Positions 42,117 to 51,558 of a stretch of DNA of 64,000 bases are shown here, in pieces. The stretch's first letter is position 1. Each line of letters starts with the position of its first letter. The stretch is from NCBI GenBank assembly GCA_002367105.1, contig DFCS01000012.1, forward strand, positions 25,238 through 89,237. Reading direction: 5' to 3'. A model generated the notes under the pieces. That model made no database searches. It saw only the letters and a program-made list of their open reading frames with translations, and was not told the origin of the DNA. Origin of the DNA: Hungatella sp. UBA3048 (lineage in GTDB: Bacteria; Bacillota; Clostridia; Lachnospirales; Lachnospiraceae). A program made the position numbers and the translations under genes.

Positions 42117-42608
42117 TTATTTTCTGGCGCATTCTCCGCCCCTGCCCGAAAGGATTTCCAGGCCATGGAAAAGAGTATCCAGAATATATTCCAGACTCTC
42201 TCTCACCGCCTTTGGACTTCCCGGAAGGTTGATGATAAGGGTCGATCCCCGGATGACACTGGCTCCCCTGCTTAACATGGCCCGCTTGGTCACAGTCATG
42301 CTGTAAGCCCGTATGGCCTCGGCAATTCCCGGCGCATTGCGGTCCGCAACAGCCAGAGTGGCCTCCGGGGTCACATCCCTGGGAGAAAAGCCGGTCCCGC
42401 CGGTGGTCAGAACCAGATCGCATTCCACCTCATCGCTTAAGCGAATGAGTTCCTCTTTTAAGTCCTCTCCTTCATCGGCAAGAAGCTTATAGCTGACCGC
42501 TTCAAAGCCAGCCTTTTCCAATATCTCTCTTATGACTGCACCGCTTACATCTTCCCGTTCTCCGGCGGCTCCTTTATCACTTAAGGTTACGATTCCTGCT
42601 CGGTACAT
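42117..42608 (-). CDS. mog: MogA/MoaB-like molybdopterin adenylyltransferase
   Basis: A 163-residue protein with the molybdopterin-binding core TTGGTGFSPRDVTPEATLAV and INLPGSPKAV. It activates molybdopterin by adenylation before metal insertion. Its start lies inside the 3' end of the MOSC gene (22-nt overlap). It is part of the moa/mog operon. Confidence 0.9.
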   Translation of the reverse strand: MYRAGIVTLSDKGAAGEREDVSGAVIREILEKAGFEAVSYKLLADEGEDLKEELIRLSDEVECDLVLTTGGTGFSPRDVTPEATLAVADRNAPGIAEAIRAYSMTVTKRAMLSRGASVIRGSTLIINLPGSPKAVRESLEYILDTLFHGLEILSGRGGECARK

Positions 42609-43030
42609 ACCGTGATTTCATCCCCTTCCTTCATGAATCCTCCGTGAAGGACCCTTGTAAAGATTCCGTTTGCCGGCATGATGCATTCTCCCATTTTCTT
42701 GTATATCTCACAGTGGCTGTGACATTCCTTTCCTATCTGTGTCACCTCCAAAAGGATATCCCCGCACTTTAACCTTGTGCCGACAGGAAGATGAATCAAA
42801 TCAATTCCCTGGACAATGACATTTTCCCCAAAGGCACCGTTTCCGATCTCCGCGCCTCTGGCCTTAAAGTCCTCTATGGTATCAAAGGATAACAGGCTTA
42901 CCTGCCGGTGCCATTTGCCTGCATGTGCATCCCCTTCTATCCCGAATTCTTCTATAAAATGCCCTTCATCCACTCTGGTCTTCTGGGTTCCTTTTTTTTC
43001 GCTGATACAGACAGCCATTACCTTTCCCAT
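42587..43030 (-). CDS. MOSC domain protein
   Basis: A 147-residue stand-alone MOSC domain (HFIEEFGIEGDAHAGKWHRQVSLLS, GAFGENVIVQGID, CGDILLEVTQIGKECHSHCEI), with the conserved Cys in GKECHSHC. MOSC domains bind molybdenum cofactor or act as sulphur carriers for it. In moa-linked clusters it is often paired with mog. It begins 4 nt after the stop of moaA. Confidence 0.9.
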   Translation of the reverse strand: MGKVMAVCISEKKGTQKTRVDEGHFIEEFGIEGDAHAGKWHRQVSLLSFDTIEDFKARGAEIGNGAFGENVIVQGIDLIHLPVGTRLKCGDILLEVTQIGKECHSHCEIYKKMGECIMPANGIFTRVLHGGFMKEGDEITVCTEQES

Positions 43031-43034
43031 CTGC

Positions 43035-44003
43035 TTATCCTCCTATCTGGTTCATGTTTGGGCCTGTTTCTCCCTGGTCTTCCTCAAAATGATGGCTCTC
43101 CGGTTTGTTCCGGATACTTTCATTCATCAGATTAAAAAGACCGTCATCAGAAATTCCTTCCCGCAAAGGCCCTTTTAAATCCACTCCTGCGGGACTGTCC
43201 AGGCAAAGCTTTAAAAATCCGTCAGAAGTCAGCCTTACCCGGTTGCAGTTATGGCAGAATTTGTGACTGACGGCGCTGATAAAGCCGATAAAACCGGTTC
43301 CATCTCCCCATGTATAATAAACGGCAGGACCGTTGCCTTTCACCTTACGGCTTTCTTTAAGCTCTCCAAAGGCCTCTGACAGTATCCCTGCCAAGTCATC
43401 ATTTTCCAGTGCTTTGTAATTTTTCCCCTGACCAATGGGCATCATTTCGATAAAACGGACCGGAATCCTCCGTTCCATGGAAAAACGGGCAAAGGCCAGT
43501 ACCTCTTCCTTTGTTAAATCCTCCATGACCGCACAGTTTATTTTTACCTTGAGTCCAGCTGCCAATGCACTGTCGATTCCTTCCATAACGGATTCAAAGC
43601 AGTCTCTTCTTGTGATTTTAGCAAACCGCCGGGGATCCAGAGTATCCAGGCTTACATTGACGCTTGATAAGCCCGCAGCTTTTAGCTCTGCTGACTTTTC
43701 TTTTAACAGGCACCCATTGGTGGTCATGGTCACATCTTCAATTCCCGGGATTTCCGCCAAATCCTTGATCAGGACCTCTATGCCCTTTCTCACCAAAGGC
43801 TCCCCGCCGGTTACCTTTACCTTACGGATTCCAAGGCGGGCGCCGGCCTCACAGATTCTCACGATTTCCTGATAGGTAAGGATATCCTCATGCCGCAGAG
43901 GGGCTATCCCTTCCTCCGGCATGCAGTAGAGACACCTTAAATTGCACCGGTCGGTAACAGATATCCGGATATAATCAATGGTTCTGTTGCAGCTGTCCTT
44001 CAT
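43035..44003 (-). CDS. moaA: GTP 3',8-cyclase
   Basis: A 322-residue radical SAM enzyme of molybdopterin synthesis. The N-terminal cluster motif is [11 protein letters not shown] and the C-terminal cluster is [18 protein letters not shown]. The protein ends in IGG, matching the GG terminus needed by Moa[11 protein letters not shown] is further conserved sequence. Its start overlaps the moaC stop (ATGA), so they are coupled. Confidence 0.96.
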   Translation of the reverse strand: MKDSCNRTIDYIRISVTDRCNLRCLYCMPEEGIAPLRHEDILTYQEIVRICEAGARLGIRKVKVTGGEPLVRKGIEVLIKDLAEIPGIEDVTMTTNGCLLKEKSAELKAAGLSSVNVSLDTLDPRRFAKITRRDCFESVMEGIDSALAAGLKVKINCAVMEDLTKEEVLAFARFSMERRIPVRFIEMMPIGQGKNYKALENDDLAGILSEAFGELKESRKVKGNGPAVYYTWGDGTGFIGFISAVSHKFCHNCNRVRLTSDGFLKLCLDSPAGVDLKGPLREGISDDGLFNLMNESIRNKPESHHFEEDQGETGPNMNQIGG

Positions 44004-44500
44004 AATCCGCTCCCCCTGCCGCCTGAGTCCTTTTCATAAAGTCCGCTTTTTCCCCCATCCTTTTTCAAGAGACAGATATCACTGATCATCATCCCACGGT
44101 CCATGGCTTTACACATGTCATATATGGTCAGCAGTGCTATATTCACCCCTGTCAGAGCTTCCATCTCCACGCCTGTCTTTCCCTGGGTTTTCACCGTACA
44201 AACCGCCTCTACAGAAAGCCGATCCTCATGAAGTACAAAATCCACCGCGCATTTTGTAAGCATCAGTCCATGACACAAAGGAATCAGTTCAGAAGTTCTT
44301 TTAGCTCCCATGATACCAGCCACCCTGGCAACTCCCAGAACATCGCCCTTTTTCGCGGTACCAAGGGAAATGGCATCAAAAACCTCATGATTGACCGTAA
44401 TAAACCCATGGGCAACGGCAATCCGGTCTGTCTCCGCCTTTTCTCCAACATCTACCATGCGGGCATTTCCCTGTTCATCAAAATGTGTCAGTCCATTCAT
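44000..44500 (-). CDS. moaC: cyclic pyranopterin monophosphate synthase
   Basis: A 166-residue MoaC protein with [16 protein letters not shown] at the N-terminus, [15 protein letters not shown], and the [11 protein letters not shown] and [11 protein letters not shown] motifs carrying the conserved Asp, Lys and Met. It makes cPMP from the MoaA product. It overlaps moaA by 4 nt. Confidence 0.97.
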   Translation of the reverse strand: MNGLTHFDEQGNARMVDVGEKAETDRIAVAHGFITVNHEVFDAISLGTAKKGDVLGVARVAGIMGAKRTSELIPLCHGLMLTKCAVDFVLHEDRLSVEAVCTVKTQGKTGVEMEALTGVNIALLTIYDMCKAMDRGMMISDICLLKKDGGKSGLYEKDSGGRGSGL

Positions 44501-44530
44501 ATTTCGTTCAACCTTTCCTTCTATAGTGCT

Positions 44531-45565
44531 TTACCAGCCCTTTCCGAAGCCGCAGTTTGGATAATAGCATACGTCGCAGGAGAGGCAAAGCCCTCCTTTT
44601 CCCAGCTTATCAAGGTCTTCCTTTGTTACCGGATCGTCCGCCATGAGCCTTGGGAGCACCAGATCAAATACGGTCCTTTTGGAATACATGACACATCCGG
44701 GAAGTCCGGCTATGGGAATATTTTTCCCTTCCTGTCTGTAGTAGGAAAGTAAGAACATGGCTCCCGGAAGCACCGGAGCACCGTAGGATATCACCTCTGC
44801 ACCTGTATTACGGATAGCAAGCGGAGTCTTGTCATCCGGGTCGACGCTCATGCCTCCGCTGACAAGCACCATATCAGCCCCCTGACGGATAAGGTCAAGA
44901 ATTGCAGCCGTCGTATGCTCCGGCTTATCATCGGTGATTGTCTGACCAAGAATCTGGCCGCCCAGTTCTTCCACCTTTGCTTTTAATACAGGTCCAAAGG
45001 AATCCTTTATTCTGCCATGGAATACTTCGCTTCCTGTGGTTACGATTCCCACCTTTTTATCCAGGTAAGGCAGCACGGCAAAGATCTTCTTACCCGCGCA
45101 AACCTCTCTGGCCTCTTCCATCTTTTCCTTTTCAATGACAAGGGGAATGATCCTTGTCCCGCACAGCTTGTCCCCAGGCTCCACGGGAGTGTTAGGGTGT
45201 CTGGAAGCTATCATCATATTCCCTAAGCTGTTTATTTTATCTAAAAGTCCGGTATCTATCTTTAATAAACCCCGGACGGTTGATTTCAATTCAATTTTAC
45301 CTTCCTTTACCTCGCTTCGGTCCATATGGTCACCCAGGCAAAGGCTGCACAGGATTTCAGCAGCTTCATTTTCATGGTAAAGAGACTCATCCTTTTCCCA
45401 GACATAGATGTGTTCTTTTCCCATGGACAGCAGCACCGGAATATCCTCTTCCGTCACCACATGTCCTTTTCTGAATCTTGCATCTTTTATAACTCCCGGT
45501 ATGATCTGAGTCATATCATGGCAGAGAACCTGTCCTACCGCATCTACTGTCTTGATCTCCTTCAT
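44531..45565 (-). CDS. MoeA/MoaB-type molybdopterin-binding protein with Cys-rich tail
   Basis: The 344-residue protein begins MKEIKTVDAVGQVLCHDMTQI, has GIVTTGSEVFHGRIKD, LVSGGMSVDPDDKTP and GLPGCVMYSKRTVFDLVLP, and thus belongs to the molybdopterin-binding/MoeA-like proteins found near Clostridia molybdenum hydroxylases. It is shorter than full MoeA. The C-terminal tail has C-x2-C-x2-C-x4-C spacing (CLSCDVCYYPNC) then GFGKG, suggesting a bound metal or Fe-S centre. It is first of the moa operon, downstream of a ModE-like regulator gene and a promoter with an inverted repeat. Confidence 0.85.
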   Translation of the reverse strand: MKEIKTVDAVGQVLCHDMTQIIPGVIKDARFRKGHVVTEEDIPVLLSMGKEHIYVWEKDESLYHENEAAEILCSLCLGDHMDRSEVKEGKIELKSTVRGLLKIDTGLLDKINSLGNMMIASRHPNTPVEPGDKLCGTRIIPLVIEKEKMEEAREVCAGKKIFAVLPYLDKKVGIVTTGSEVFHGRIKDSFGPVLKAKVEELGGQILGQTITDDKPEHTTAAILDLIRQGADMVLVSGGMSVDPDDKTPLAIRNTGAEVISYGAPVLPGAMFLLSYYRQEGKNIPIAGLPGCVMYSKRTVFDLVLPRLMADDPVTKEDLDKLGKGGLCLSCDVCYYPNCGFGKGW

Positions 45566-45640
45566 TTTCCCTCTCCTTTCGTTCTTGGCATAATTTACTT
45601 ATTAACACAGGCGCAGCGCGGCTGAGTTTAGAAAATTAAT

Positions 45641-45662
45641 GATATTCTCAAGTAAGAATATC
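45641..45662 (-). promoter_or_regulatory. inverted repeat, candidate ModE-type operator
   Basis: GATATTCT (45641-45648) and AGAATATC (45655-45662) are perfect inverted arms with a 6-bp centre, just downstream of the putative promoter at 45694 and ahead of the moe/moa operon. The neighbouring ModE-like gene makes a molybdate-type operator plausible. Confidence 0.5.
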
Positions 45663-45693
45663 CATCTTTGCAGAAATTTTTTCATATCCGTTC

Positions 45694-45721
45694 ATTATAT
45701 CATTCGGGAAAATATTTGTAA
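45694..45721 (-). promoter_or_regulatory. putative promoter of the moe/moa operon
   Basis: On the minus strand a -35 TTACAA (45716-45721) and a -10 TATAAT (45694-45699) are separated by 16 bp, overlapping the last codons of the ModE-like gene. Confidence 0.5.
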
Positions 45722-46059
45722 AATAATTCTTCTACTGCTGCTTCTGCTTCCTCAGCAAAAGCCTGATACTGGTTTAGGAATTTTTCACCCTCTTCGGTTA
45801 AAACGGTGGTTCCCCCAAATTCTCCGCCTCTTCTTCCTTCCATCAACGAAAGTCCCAGATCCTCTTCTGCTTTGTTAATAATCTTCCACGCTTTCGAATA
45901 TGCCATATGCAGTTCCTGGCAGGCAGCCGATAGGGACCCCTTCTCCCTTACAAGCTTCATTAAAGCTGCCACTCCAGGACCGTAGTTGCGCTCTTCATAG
46001 TAAACGCGGAGTTTTAAATGATACTTAAGCGTTCTTTCCTCTTTTTTTATTTCTTCCAT
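45700..46059 (-). CDS. ModE-like winged helix regulator (no molybdate-binding domain)
   Basis: A 119-residue protein consisting only of the LysR/ModE-type winged helix: YGPGVAALMKLVREKGSLSAACQELHMAYSKAWKIINKAEEDLG, then RGGEFGGTTVLTEEG. It lacks the C-terminal TOBE domains that bind molybdate in ModE. It starts 12 nt after the yqeC stop and is upstream of the molybdopterin operon. It may control that operon through the inverted repeat at 45641-45662. Whether it responds to molybdate, selenium or purines is unknown. Confidence 0.88.
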   Translation of the reverse strand: MEEIKKEERTLKYHLKLRVYYEERNYGPGVAALMKLVREKGSLSAACQELHMAYSKAWKIINKAEEDLGLSLMEGRRGGEFGGTTVLTEEGEKFLNQYQAFAEEAEAAVEELFYKYFPE

Positions 46060-46071
46060 TTTATTCCTTTT

Positions 46072-46869
46072 CTACGACGTTAAGAAGCTGGTCATCACAC
46101 AGCGTCCGGCCCATTCTTCTCCCAAACACTCCATGACACGGATCCCATCGGACAGCCTGTTTTCATTATCCGCTTTGTTTAACAAAATCCGGTATTCCAT
46201 GGATTCCGCTCCTTTTCTGGTTCCCTGGCCGCTTACAAGAATTCGTGCTGCCTGGTCCGGTGTTATAAGCTCTTTTTCCGTCTTCCAGCCAAATACGGCC
46301 TCAGCAAGCTCCCACCGGAAGCACGCTTCTTCCCATGGGCTTCCAATGGCATCCAGGCCGGCGCAGCCAATCACCCCATGAGTGCCTTTTAAAAGAACAG
46401 GCTCCCCTTCCCTTGGGATCTTCAGAGGCAGACGTTTCGCTCCGTCTGCCTCTACAAGAAGCACATCGGTAAGGCCTGATAGCTGCTCCATTTCCAGGGG
46501 CGCCATGCCTTTTAATTTCCCATGAAGTGCAGTCTGCCCTGTTACCAGAACCTGGCCTGTGGGGCCGGAATACCATTCTATCCTGTCCTTTAAGTAATCT
46601 TTAACGGTTTCAGCCCGGTCCGCCAGCACTACCTCCCGGTTCTCAGGATAGAAGATATGGGTGCTGGTGGTGACTATCACCCGTTTTCCCATAGCCGCCA
46701 GTTCATCGGCCAGGGAAAACATGGTGGTAGTCTTACCGCCTCCGCCGGTAAAGCAAATGACCATATGATCCTTAAGAGGAAAACCCAGGGCTTCCCACAG
46801 GGAATCTCTCCTTGAAGCGGCTGGCTTTTCTCCACAGGCATTTAAGGTATAGACTTTCTTTAATCCCAT
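46072..46869 (-). CDS. yqeC: YqeC, selenium cofactor biosynthesis protein
   Basis: A 265-residue P-loop protein with the Walker A motif FTGGGGKTTTMF, TTSTHIFYPE, VLVEADGAKRLPLKIP (family signature) and VIGCAGLDAIG. YqeC is linked to selenium-containing molybdenum hydroxylases by genome context and appears to help insert or process the selenium-bearing cofactor. Its ATG overlaps the hydantoinase stop by 1 nt (TAATG). Confidence 0.92.
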   Translation of the reverse strand: MGLKKVYTLNACGEKPAASRRDSLWEALGFPLKDHMVICFTGGGGKTTTMFSLADELAAMGKRVIVTTSTHIFYPENREVVLADRAETVKDYLKDRIEWYSGPTGQVLVTGQTALHGKLKGMAPLEMEQLSGLTDVLLVEADGAKRLPLKIPREGEPVLLKGTHGVIGCAGLDAIGSPWEEACFRWELAEAVFGWKTEKELITPDQAARILVSGQGTRKGAESMEYRILLNKADNENRLSDGIRVMECLGEEWAGRCVMTSFLTS

Positions 46870-48245
46870 TAATACAGCTCCATACGCCTCTTTCTGGGAA
46901 CATAAGAACCGGTTTTCTCAAGTACGACCTGACCGTCTCTTGCAGCCAGGCGGCCATTTAAGAATACAAGCTCGGCTTTTCCCTTGACAGAGGTTCCTTC
47001 AAAAGGACAATAATCCACATTTGCCACCTGGTTTTCTACAGACATCGTCCACTGGACCTCCGGATCCCACACGACGATATCCCCATCGCTTCCGGGAGCA
47101 ATGGCCCCTTTCTGGGGATAAACACCGTAAAGCTTTGCCGGATTCTCTGACAGCACACGGCACATCTGCTCCAGCTTTAGGTTATGCTCCAGCACACCGA
47201 AGCTGTAGATGAGGACAGGACGGGATTCCACTCCCGGCATTCCGTTTGGAATCTTTGTAAAATCATCTTTTCCCGCCGCCTTCTGGCTGGTGGTAAAGCT
47301 GCAGTGATCCGTAGATATGGTCTGGATATGATTCTTAAGAAGGGCATTCCACAGTCTGGTGCTGTCCTTTTCTTTTTTAATGGTAGGAGAAATCACATAC
47401 TTGCTGCCCTCAAAGCCGGGAAGGTCATAAACGCTCTCATCAAGAAGCAGGTATTGAGGACAGGTCTCCAGATAAATCTCCTGTCCCCGTTCCCTTGCAT
47501 ATTTTACCTCCTGATAACCCTCACCGGAACTTAGATGGACGATGATCACCGGAGCATCCGCAAGGCCTGCAATTTTTAACAGCCTTCCGATGGCTTCCGC
47601 CTCTACTACAGCCGGTCTGGTTTTTTTATGGGAGCTGACGGACAAATTGCCTTTTGCTTTCTCTTCTTCCACCAGCGCTTCTATGAGTCCCATATTTTCA
47701 CAATGGATACCGGCAATTCCGCCGACTTCCTTCAGCCGCTTCAGCACCTGATAGATTTTCTTATCATTTAAGTACATCTCATCATAAGTCATGTACAGCT
47801 TAAAGGAGGTTACGCCGCCTGCAACAATTTCTTCCAGTTCCTTGCTGATAGAAGGGTTCCAGTCGGAGATCGCCAGGTGAAAACCATAATCACAGGATGC
47901 GTTTCCATCTGCTTTTTTATGCCAGTTTTCCAGCGCTTTTTCCAGGGTCTCTCCCTGATACTGGGTAGCAAAATCAATGATCATCGTAGTTCCGCCAGAC
48001 AAAGCGGCCTTTGTTCCCGTTTCAAAATTATCTGCTGTAACAGTACCTGCCACATGAAGATCAAAATGGGTATGTGCATCGATGAAGCCCGGGAACAAAA
48101 GCTTTCCCGTTACATCAATAACCTCCGCTTCTTCTGCCTGGATCCCTGCTTCCACTGCCTGGATCTTTCCCTCATCCATAAGGACATCCGCCTGGGCCAG
48201 GCCGCTTCCTGATACTACAGTTCCACCCTTTAATAGCGTCTTCAT
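46869..48245 (-). CDS. hydA: hydantoinase/dihydropyrimidinase-type amidohydrolase
   Basis: The 458-residue cyclic amidohydrolase has the binuclear metal motif FPGFIDAHTHFDLHV, the carbamylated Lys region GGVTSFKLYMTY, further His in GIHCENMG and HLSSGEGYQ, and the Asp in STDHCSF. It opens hydantoin, dihydropyrimidine or related rings. In the anaerobic purine-degradation cluster (hyuA) it is thought to open a ring intermediate of urate or xanthine. It is next to ssnA-ygfK and yqeC, consistent with this. Confidence 0.9.
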   Translation of the reverse strand: MKTLLKGGTVVSGSGLAQADVLMDEGKIQAVEAGIQAEEAEVIDVTGKLLFPGFIDAHTHFDLHVAGTVTADNFETGTKAALSGGTTMIIDFATQYQGETLEKALENWHKKADGNASCDYGFHLAISDWNPSISKELEEIVAGGVTSFKLYMTYDEMYLNDKKIYQVLKRLKEVGGIAGIHCENMGLIEALVEEEKAKGNLSVSSHKKTRPAVVEAEAIGRLLKIAGLADAPVIIVHLSSGEGYQEVKYARERGQEIYLETCPQYLLLDESVYDLPGFEGSKYVISPTIKKEKDSTRLWNALLKNHIQTISTDHCSFTTSQKAAGKDDFTKIPNGMPGVESRPVLIYSFGVLEHNLKLEQMCRVLSENPAKLYGVYPQKGAIAPGSDGDIVVWDPEVQWTMSVENQVANVDYCPFEGTSVKGKAELVFLNGRLAARDGQVVLEKTGSYVPRKRRMELY

Positions 48246-48341
48246 AAAATATCTACATCCTTTCTTTCAGCTGTATCGGCCGGTTTTTCGGCCTGCTCTT
48301 CATTTTTTTGTATTGGCCGCAGTCATTTTCAAAGCTTGAAA

Positions 48342-48374
48342 GGCGCAGGGAGAAACTCATTCTCCGACTGCGCC
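48342..48374. terminator. hairpin between ygfK and the hydantoinase gene
   Basis: GGCGCAG then GGAGAA (48342-48354) pair with TTCTCC and CTGCGCC (48360-48374), loop ACTCA, with a 2-nt bulge. There is no clear T run on either side, so it may be an attenuator or processing hairpin rather than a full terminator. The rest of the 181-bp gap is unremarkable. Confidence 0.45.
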
Positions 48375-48426
48375 GATTCATTACCAATACAACTACTTAT
48401 TCTTTTTGCTTCTTTCGGGACTTTTT

Positions 48427-51417
48427 TTATCCTAAGATATAGTCATAGTCACTGCAGACAGTTTCCATAACTTTTCTAAGTCCTTCCGGAATCACGCTGT
48501 CCATTTCACCGGCTTTCCAATTGAGAATATTGCCAAGGTAACGTACTTTGCAGGCTGCTGCTTCTTTATCTAATACAACAAAGCCCTCATTTTTGCTGTT
48601 TTCCATGTCAGCCTCGTTGGCGAACAAAGTAAACTTATCCAGATAAGGAGCACTGTCATATGGACAGAAGCTCTTACAGTTACCGCATTCATTGCACATA
48701 TAGTCCACATGAACGATCTGGTGCATGGATAAGCCTGGAATATTCAGAGCAAGGTTCGCACGGTTTGGACAGACCTCAGCACAGTTTTCACAAACGTTGG
48801 AGCAGCCAAGACATCTTGCATCTTCTGCCTTATAATCCCTTGTTCCTTCAAGGATACCTCGCTTATCATAAATCTTATCTAAGTTATCCACTGTATCGTC
48901 AAAATCTACAGCAGCCTTCTTGCCTAAAATAGCTTCAGCAGCCACACGGGCGTCTCTCATAGCCTCTACTACTGTAGCCGGTCCATAGAGTCCGTCACCT
49001 ACTACATAAACTCCTGCAGCGCTGGTTTCTAACGTTTCCTCGTTTACAAGGACTTTGCCGCGGTTGCTTACGTTAATGCCGTTTGCTTCATAGAATTCTG
49101 TAGGAACCTGTTCGCCTACTGCAGCGATCACTGTATCTGCAGGAATCTCCACGGTTTCTTCTGTTTCTACAATACCTCTTCTGCCGGTAGCATCGGTATC
49201 ACCAAGCTTCATCACTTTGCATAGGAGTTTTCCGTTTTTAAGCTCTACAGGAGAAAGCAGTTCCTTGAATTCCACGCCGTCTTCCAATGCCATCTCTAAT
49301 TCTTCCTCATCTGCAGGCATATAGCGCTTGGTTCTGCGGTAAACCAGGTAGGAGTGTTCCACGCCTTCTGTTCTCTTTACCGCTCTGGCTGTATCCATGG
49401 CAGTATTGCCGCCGCCGATAACCACTACATTTTTACCGATGTTTAATTTTCCGTCGGTCTCCTTAAACTGAGCCAGGAAATCCAAAGCATTTATGGTCTC
49501 TCCTGCTTCAAGCTTTAACACACCTGGTTTTGACGCGCCTGTTGCAAGGATAATATAATCAAATCCTTCTTTCTTTAAGGCTCCTAAATCTGTCACTTCA
49601 GCATGGAATCTTACTTCCGCACCATATGCCAGAGACAGGGCAGCATCCTTGTCGATTGCCTCATCCGGAATACGGAATCCAGGGATCACATGTTTTACCA
49701 CGCCTCCTAAGCTGCCGCTCTTTTCAAAAATGGTTGCAGGCATTCCGTTCTTTGTCAGGAAATATGCTGCTGCAAGGCCAGCCGGGCCTCCGCCTACTAC
49801 TGCTGTCTTTTTGCCCTTCAGTTCGCCTGCTTTGATCTCCTTCATGAATGCATCATAGCCGCCTTCTGCACAGACCAGCTTAACTCCCCGGATATTTACC
49901 GGATCTTCATAATAGTTCCGGTTACACATGCTCATACAGTTATGGGCACAGATGGTTCCGGTTATGAATGGAAGCGGATTCTTCTCCGCGATCACCTTCA
50001 TCGCCTCCTCATATTTGCCTGCACCGGAGAGCTGTAAATAGGTGGTGATATCCTGATGAATGGGGCAGCCTTCCTTACATGGAGCCACATAACAGTCAAT
50101 AAGGGGAACGCTCTTAGGCATCTTCCTGATAGGAAGCGGTTTTACTGCCTTTTTGTGATGAGGATCATGAACCGCATCTGCTGCCAGTTTTGCAGTCTTT
50201 TCCGGATCAACTCCTGTAAACTCCACCTGGCCGCCTTCCAGTTTCTCTGCGATCTGGTAAAGTCTCTGATAGCCGCCTGGCTTTAAGAGTGTGGTTGCCA
50301 CGGTTACAGGCCAGATACCTGCATCTATAATTGCCTTAATGTTGTGGTAATCTGCACCGCCTGAGAAGGAAATTCTTAGCTTTCCGTCAAATTCCTTTGC
50401 CAGTCTGGCTGCCAGAGTAATGGAAAGAGGATATAAAGACTTTCCGGACATATACATCTCTTCGCTTGGAAGCTCTTTATTTTTCACATCAACCGGGAAG
50501 GTATTGGTAATCTTAACACCGAATTCTAAGTTCTTTTTCCCAGCCAAAGCCATAAGGGTCTTTAACATGGGAATTGCATCCTCGTACTGTAAGTCATCAA
50601 GGAAGTGGAAATCGCCGAATGATACATAATCATATCCCATATCATCCATGGTCTTTCTGGCAAATTCATATCCAAGAAGAGTGGGGTTGCACTTTATGAA
50701 GGTATTCAGTCCCTTTTCCTCGATCAGGTAAGTAGCAATTCTCTGGATCTCCTGAGGAGGACATCCGTGAAGAGTGGAAAGGGTTACGGAATTGCAGATT
50801 TCGGAAGGAATGCTCTCGATATCTTCTCTGGTCACGTTCTTAAACTGATCTAATTGATCAAAAAGATATTTTATGCAATCCTTAAACATCTCTGTATCTT
50901 TAGCATCCTTCATGTTATCGATAAAGGAGTTCACCTTCGGGGATTTAATTCCTTCCAGATCATATCCAACGCTCATGTTGAACTGAAAGCCATCCATTGC
51001 TCCAAGGCCGTATTCTTTGGCAATGATGTGAAGCAGAATCCATGCCTTGATATATTCGTCCTGAGCCTGCGGAACATAAAGTTCTGTAGACCACTCACAG
51101 TTATAGCACTCGTCATCTGCCTTAATACATGGTTTGCTTACAGGCAGATCTTCTCCGTCTAAGAGCTGAACAGTCTTTAATTCAAAGAAACGGCTTCCGG
51201 CATAGTAGGAAGCTACAATATTCTGTGTGAGCTGGGTATGAGGGCCGGCTGCCGGTCCCATAGGTGTCTCTAAATTACGGCCGAATATTTTGCGGTTGTT
51301 TTTCTCGTCTGCTTTATAAGGTCTGTAGACACCAAAAACAGTATCATTCTTTCCTTGTTCTTTTACGATCCAGTCCACTAGCTGCCCAAAGGGCATTGGG
51401 GTCATTCTGTCTCCCAT
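48427..51417 (-). CDS. ygfK: YgfK, NAD(P)/FAD iron-sulphur oxidoreductase
   Basis: A 996-residue protein with an N-terminal dihydroorotate dehydrogenase-like half (TPMGPAAGPHTQLTQN, CPPQEIQRIATYLIEEKG). A glutamate-synthase-type Fe-S/FAD oxidoreductase half follows, with CKEGCPIHQDI, CMSMCNRNYYEDP, the FAD site VVGGGPAGLAAAYFL and the NAD(P) site VIGGGNTAMDTARAV. Its C-terminus carries ferredoxin-like Cys motifs (CLGCSNVCENCAEVCPN and CNECGNCKSFCPYD). It is annotated in other genomes as putative selenate reductase subunit; here context points to electron transfer in purine breakdown. It lies in the ssnA-ygfK-hydA transcript. Confidence 0.92.
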   Translation of the reverse strand: MGDRMTPMPFGQLVDWIVKEQGKNDTVFGVYRPYKADEKNNRKIFGRNLETPMGPAAGPHTQLTQNIVASYYAGSRFFELKTVQLLDGEDLPVSKPCIKADDECYNCEWSTELYVPQAQDEYIKAWILLHIIAKEYGLGAMDGFQFNMSVGYDLEGIKSPKVNSFIDNMKDAKDTEMFKDCIKYLFDQLDQFKNVTREDIESIPSEICNSVTLSTLHGCPPQEIQRIATYLIEEKGLNTFIKCNPTLLGYEFARKTMDDMGYDYVSFGDFHFLDDLQYEDAIPMLKTLMALAGKKNLEFGVKITNTFPVDVKNKELPSEEMYMSGKSLYPLSITLAARLAKEFDGKLRISFSGGADYHNIKAIIDAGIWPVTVATTLLKPGGYQRLYQIAEKLEGGQVEFTGVDPEKTAKLAADAVHDPHHKKAVKPLPIRKMPKSVPLIDCYVAPCKEGCPIHQDITTYLQLSGAGKYEEAMKVIAEKNPLPFITGTICAHNCMSMCNRNYYEDPVNIRGVKLVCAEGGYDAFMKEIKAGELKGKKTAVVGGGPAGLAAAYFLTKNGMPATIFEKSGSLGGVVKHVIPGFRIPDEAIDKDAALSLAYGAEVRFHAEVTDLGALKKEGFDYIILATGASKPGVLKLEAGETINALDFLAQFKETDGKLNIGKNVVVIGGGNTAMDTARAVKRTEGVEHSYLVYRRTKRYMPADEEELEMALEDGVEFKELLSPVELKNGKLLCKVMKLGDTDATGRRGIVETEETVEIPADTVIAAVGEQVPTEFYEANGINVSNRGKVLVNEETLETSAAGVYVVGDGLYGPATVVEAMRDARVAAEAILGKKAAVDFDDTVDNLDKIYDKRGILEGTRDYKAEDARCLGCSNVCENCAEVCPNRANLALNIPGLSMHQIVHVDYMCNECGNCKSFCPYDSAPYLDKFTLFANEADMENSKNEGFVVLDKEAAACKVRYLGNILNWKAGEMDSVIPEGLRKVMETVCSDYDYILG

Positions 51418-51558
51418 GTTTTACCTCCTGTAACGAGGGTGTCCGTTTTGTTTCTACTCAGACGACCCTCAGTGAATATTCTATTTGTTTTACCCGTTCA
51501 TCCGCAGTGTGTGCTCACGAATCCTGCGGCTTCGTTCGCCCACGGGCATTCGCCCTAT

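Noticed and set aside
42094..42423. N-terminal extension of YqeB to 42423
   Set aside because: The extension is Cys/Gly/Gln-rich shadow of the mog gene; AGGAG supports ATG 42093.
48246..48426. Purine or Moco riboswitch upstream of the hydantoinase gene
   Set aside because: Only a simple hairpin is visible; no conserved core of these riboswitch classes could be recognised by eye.
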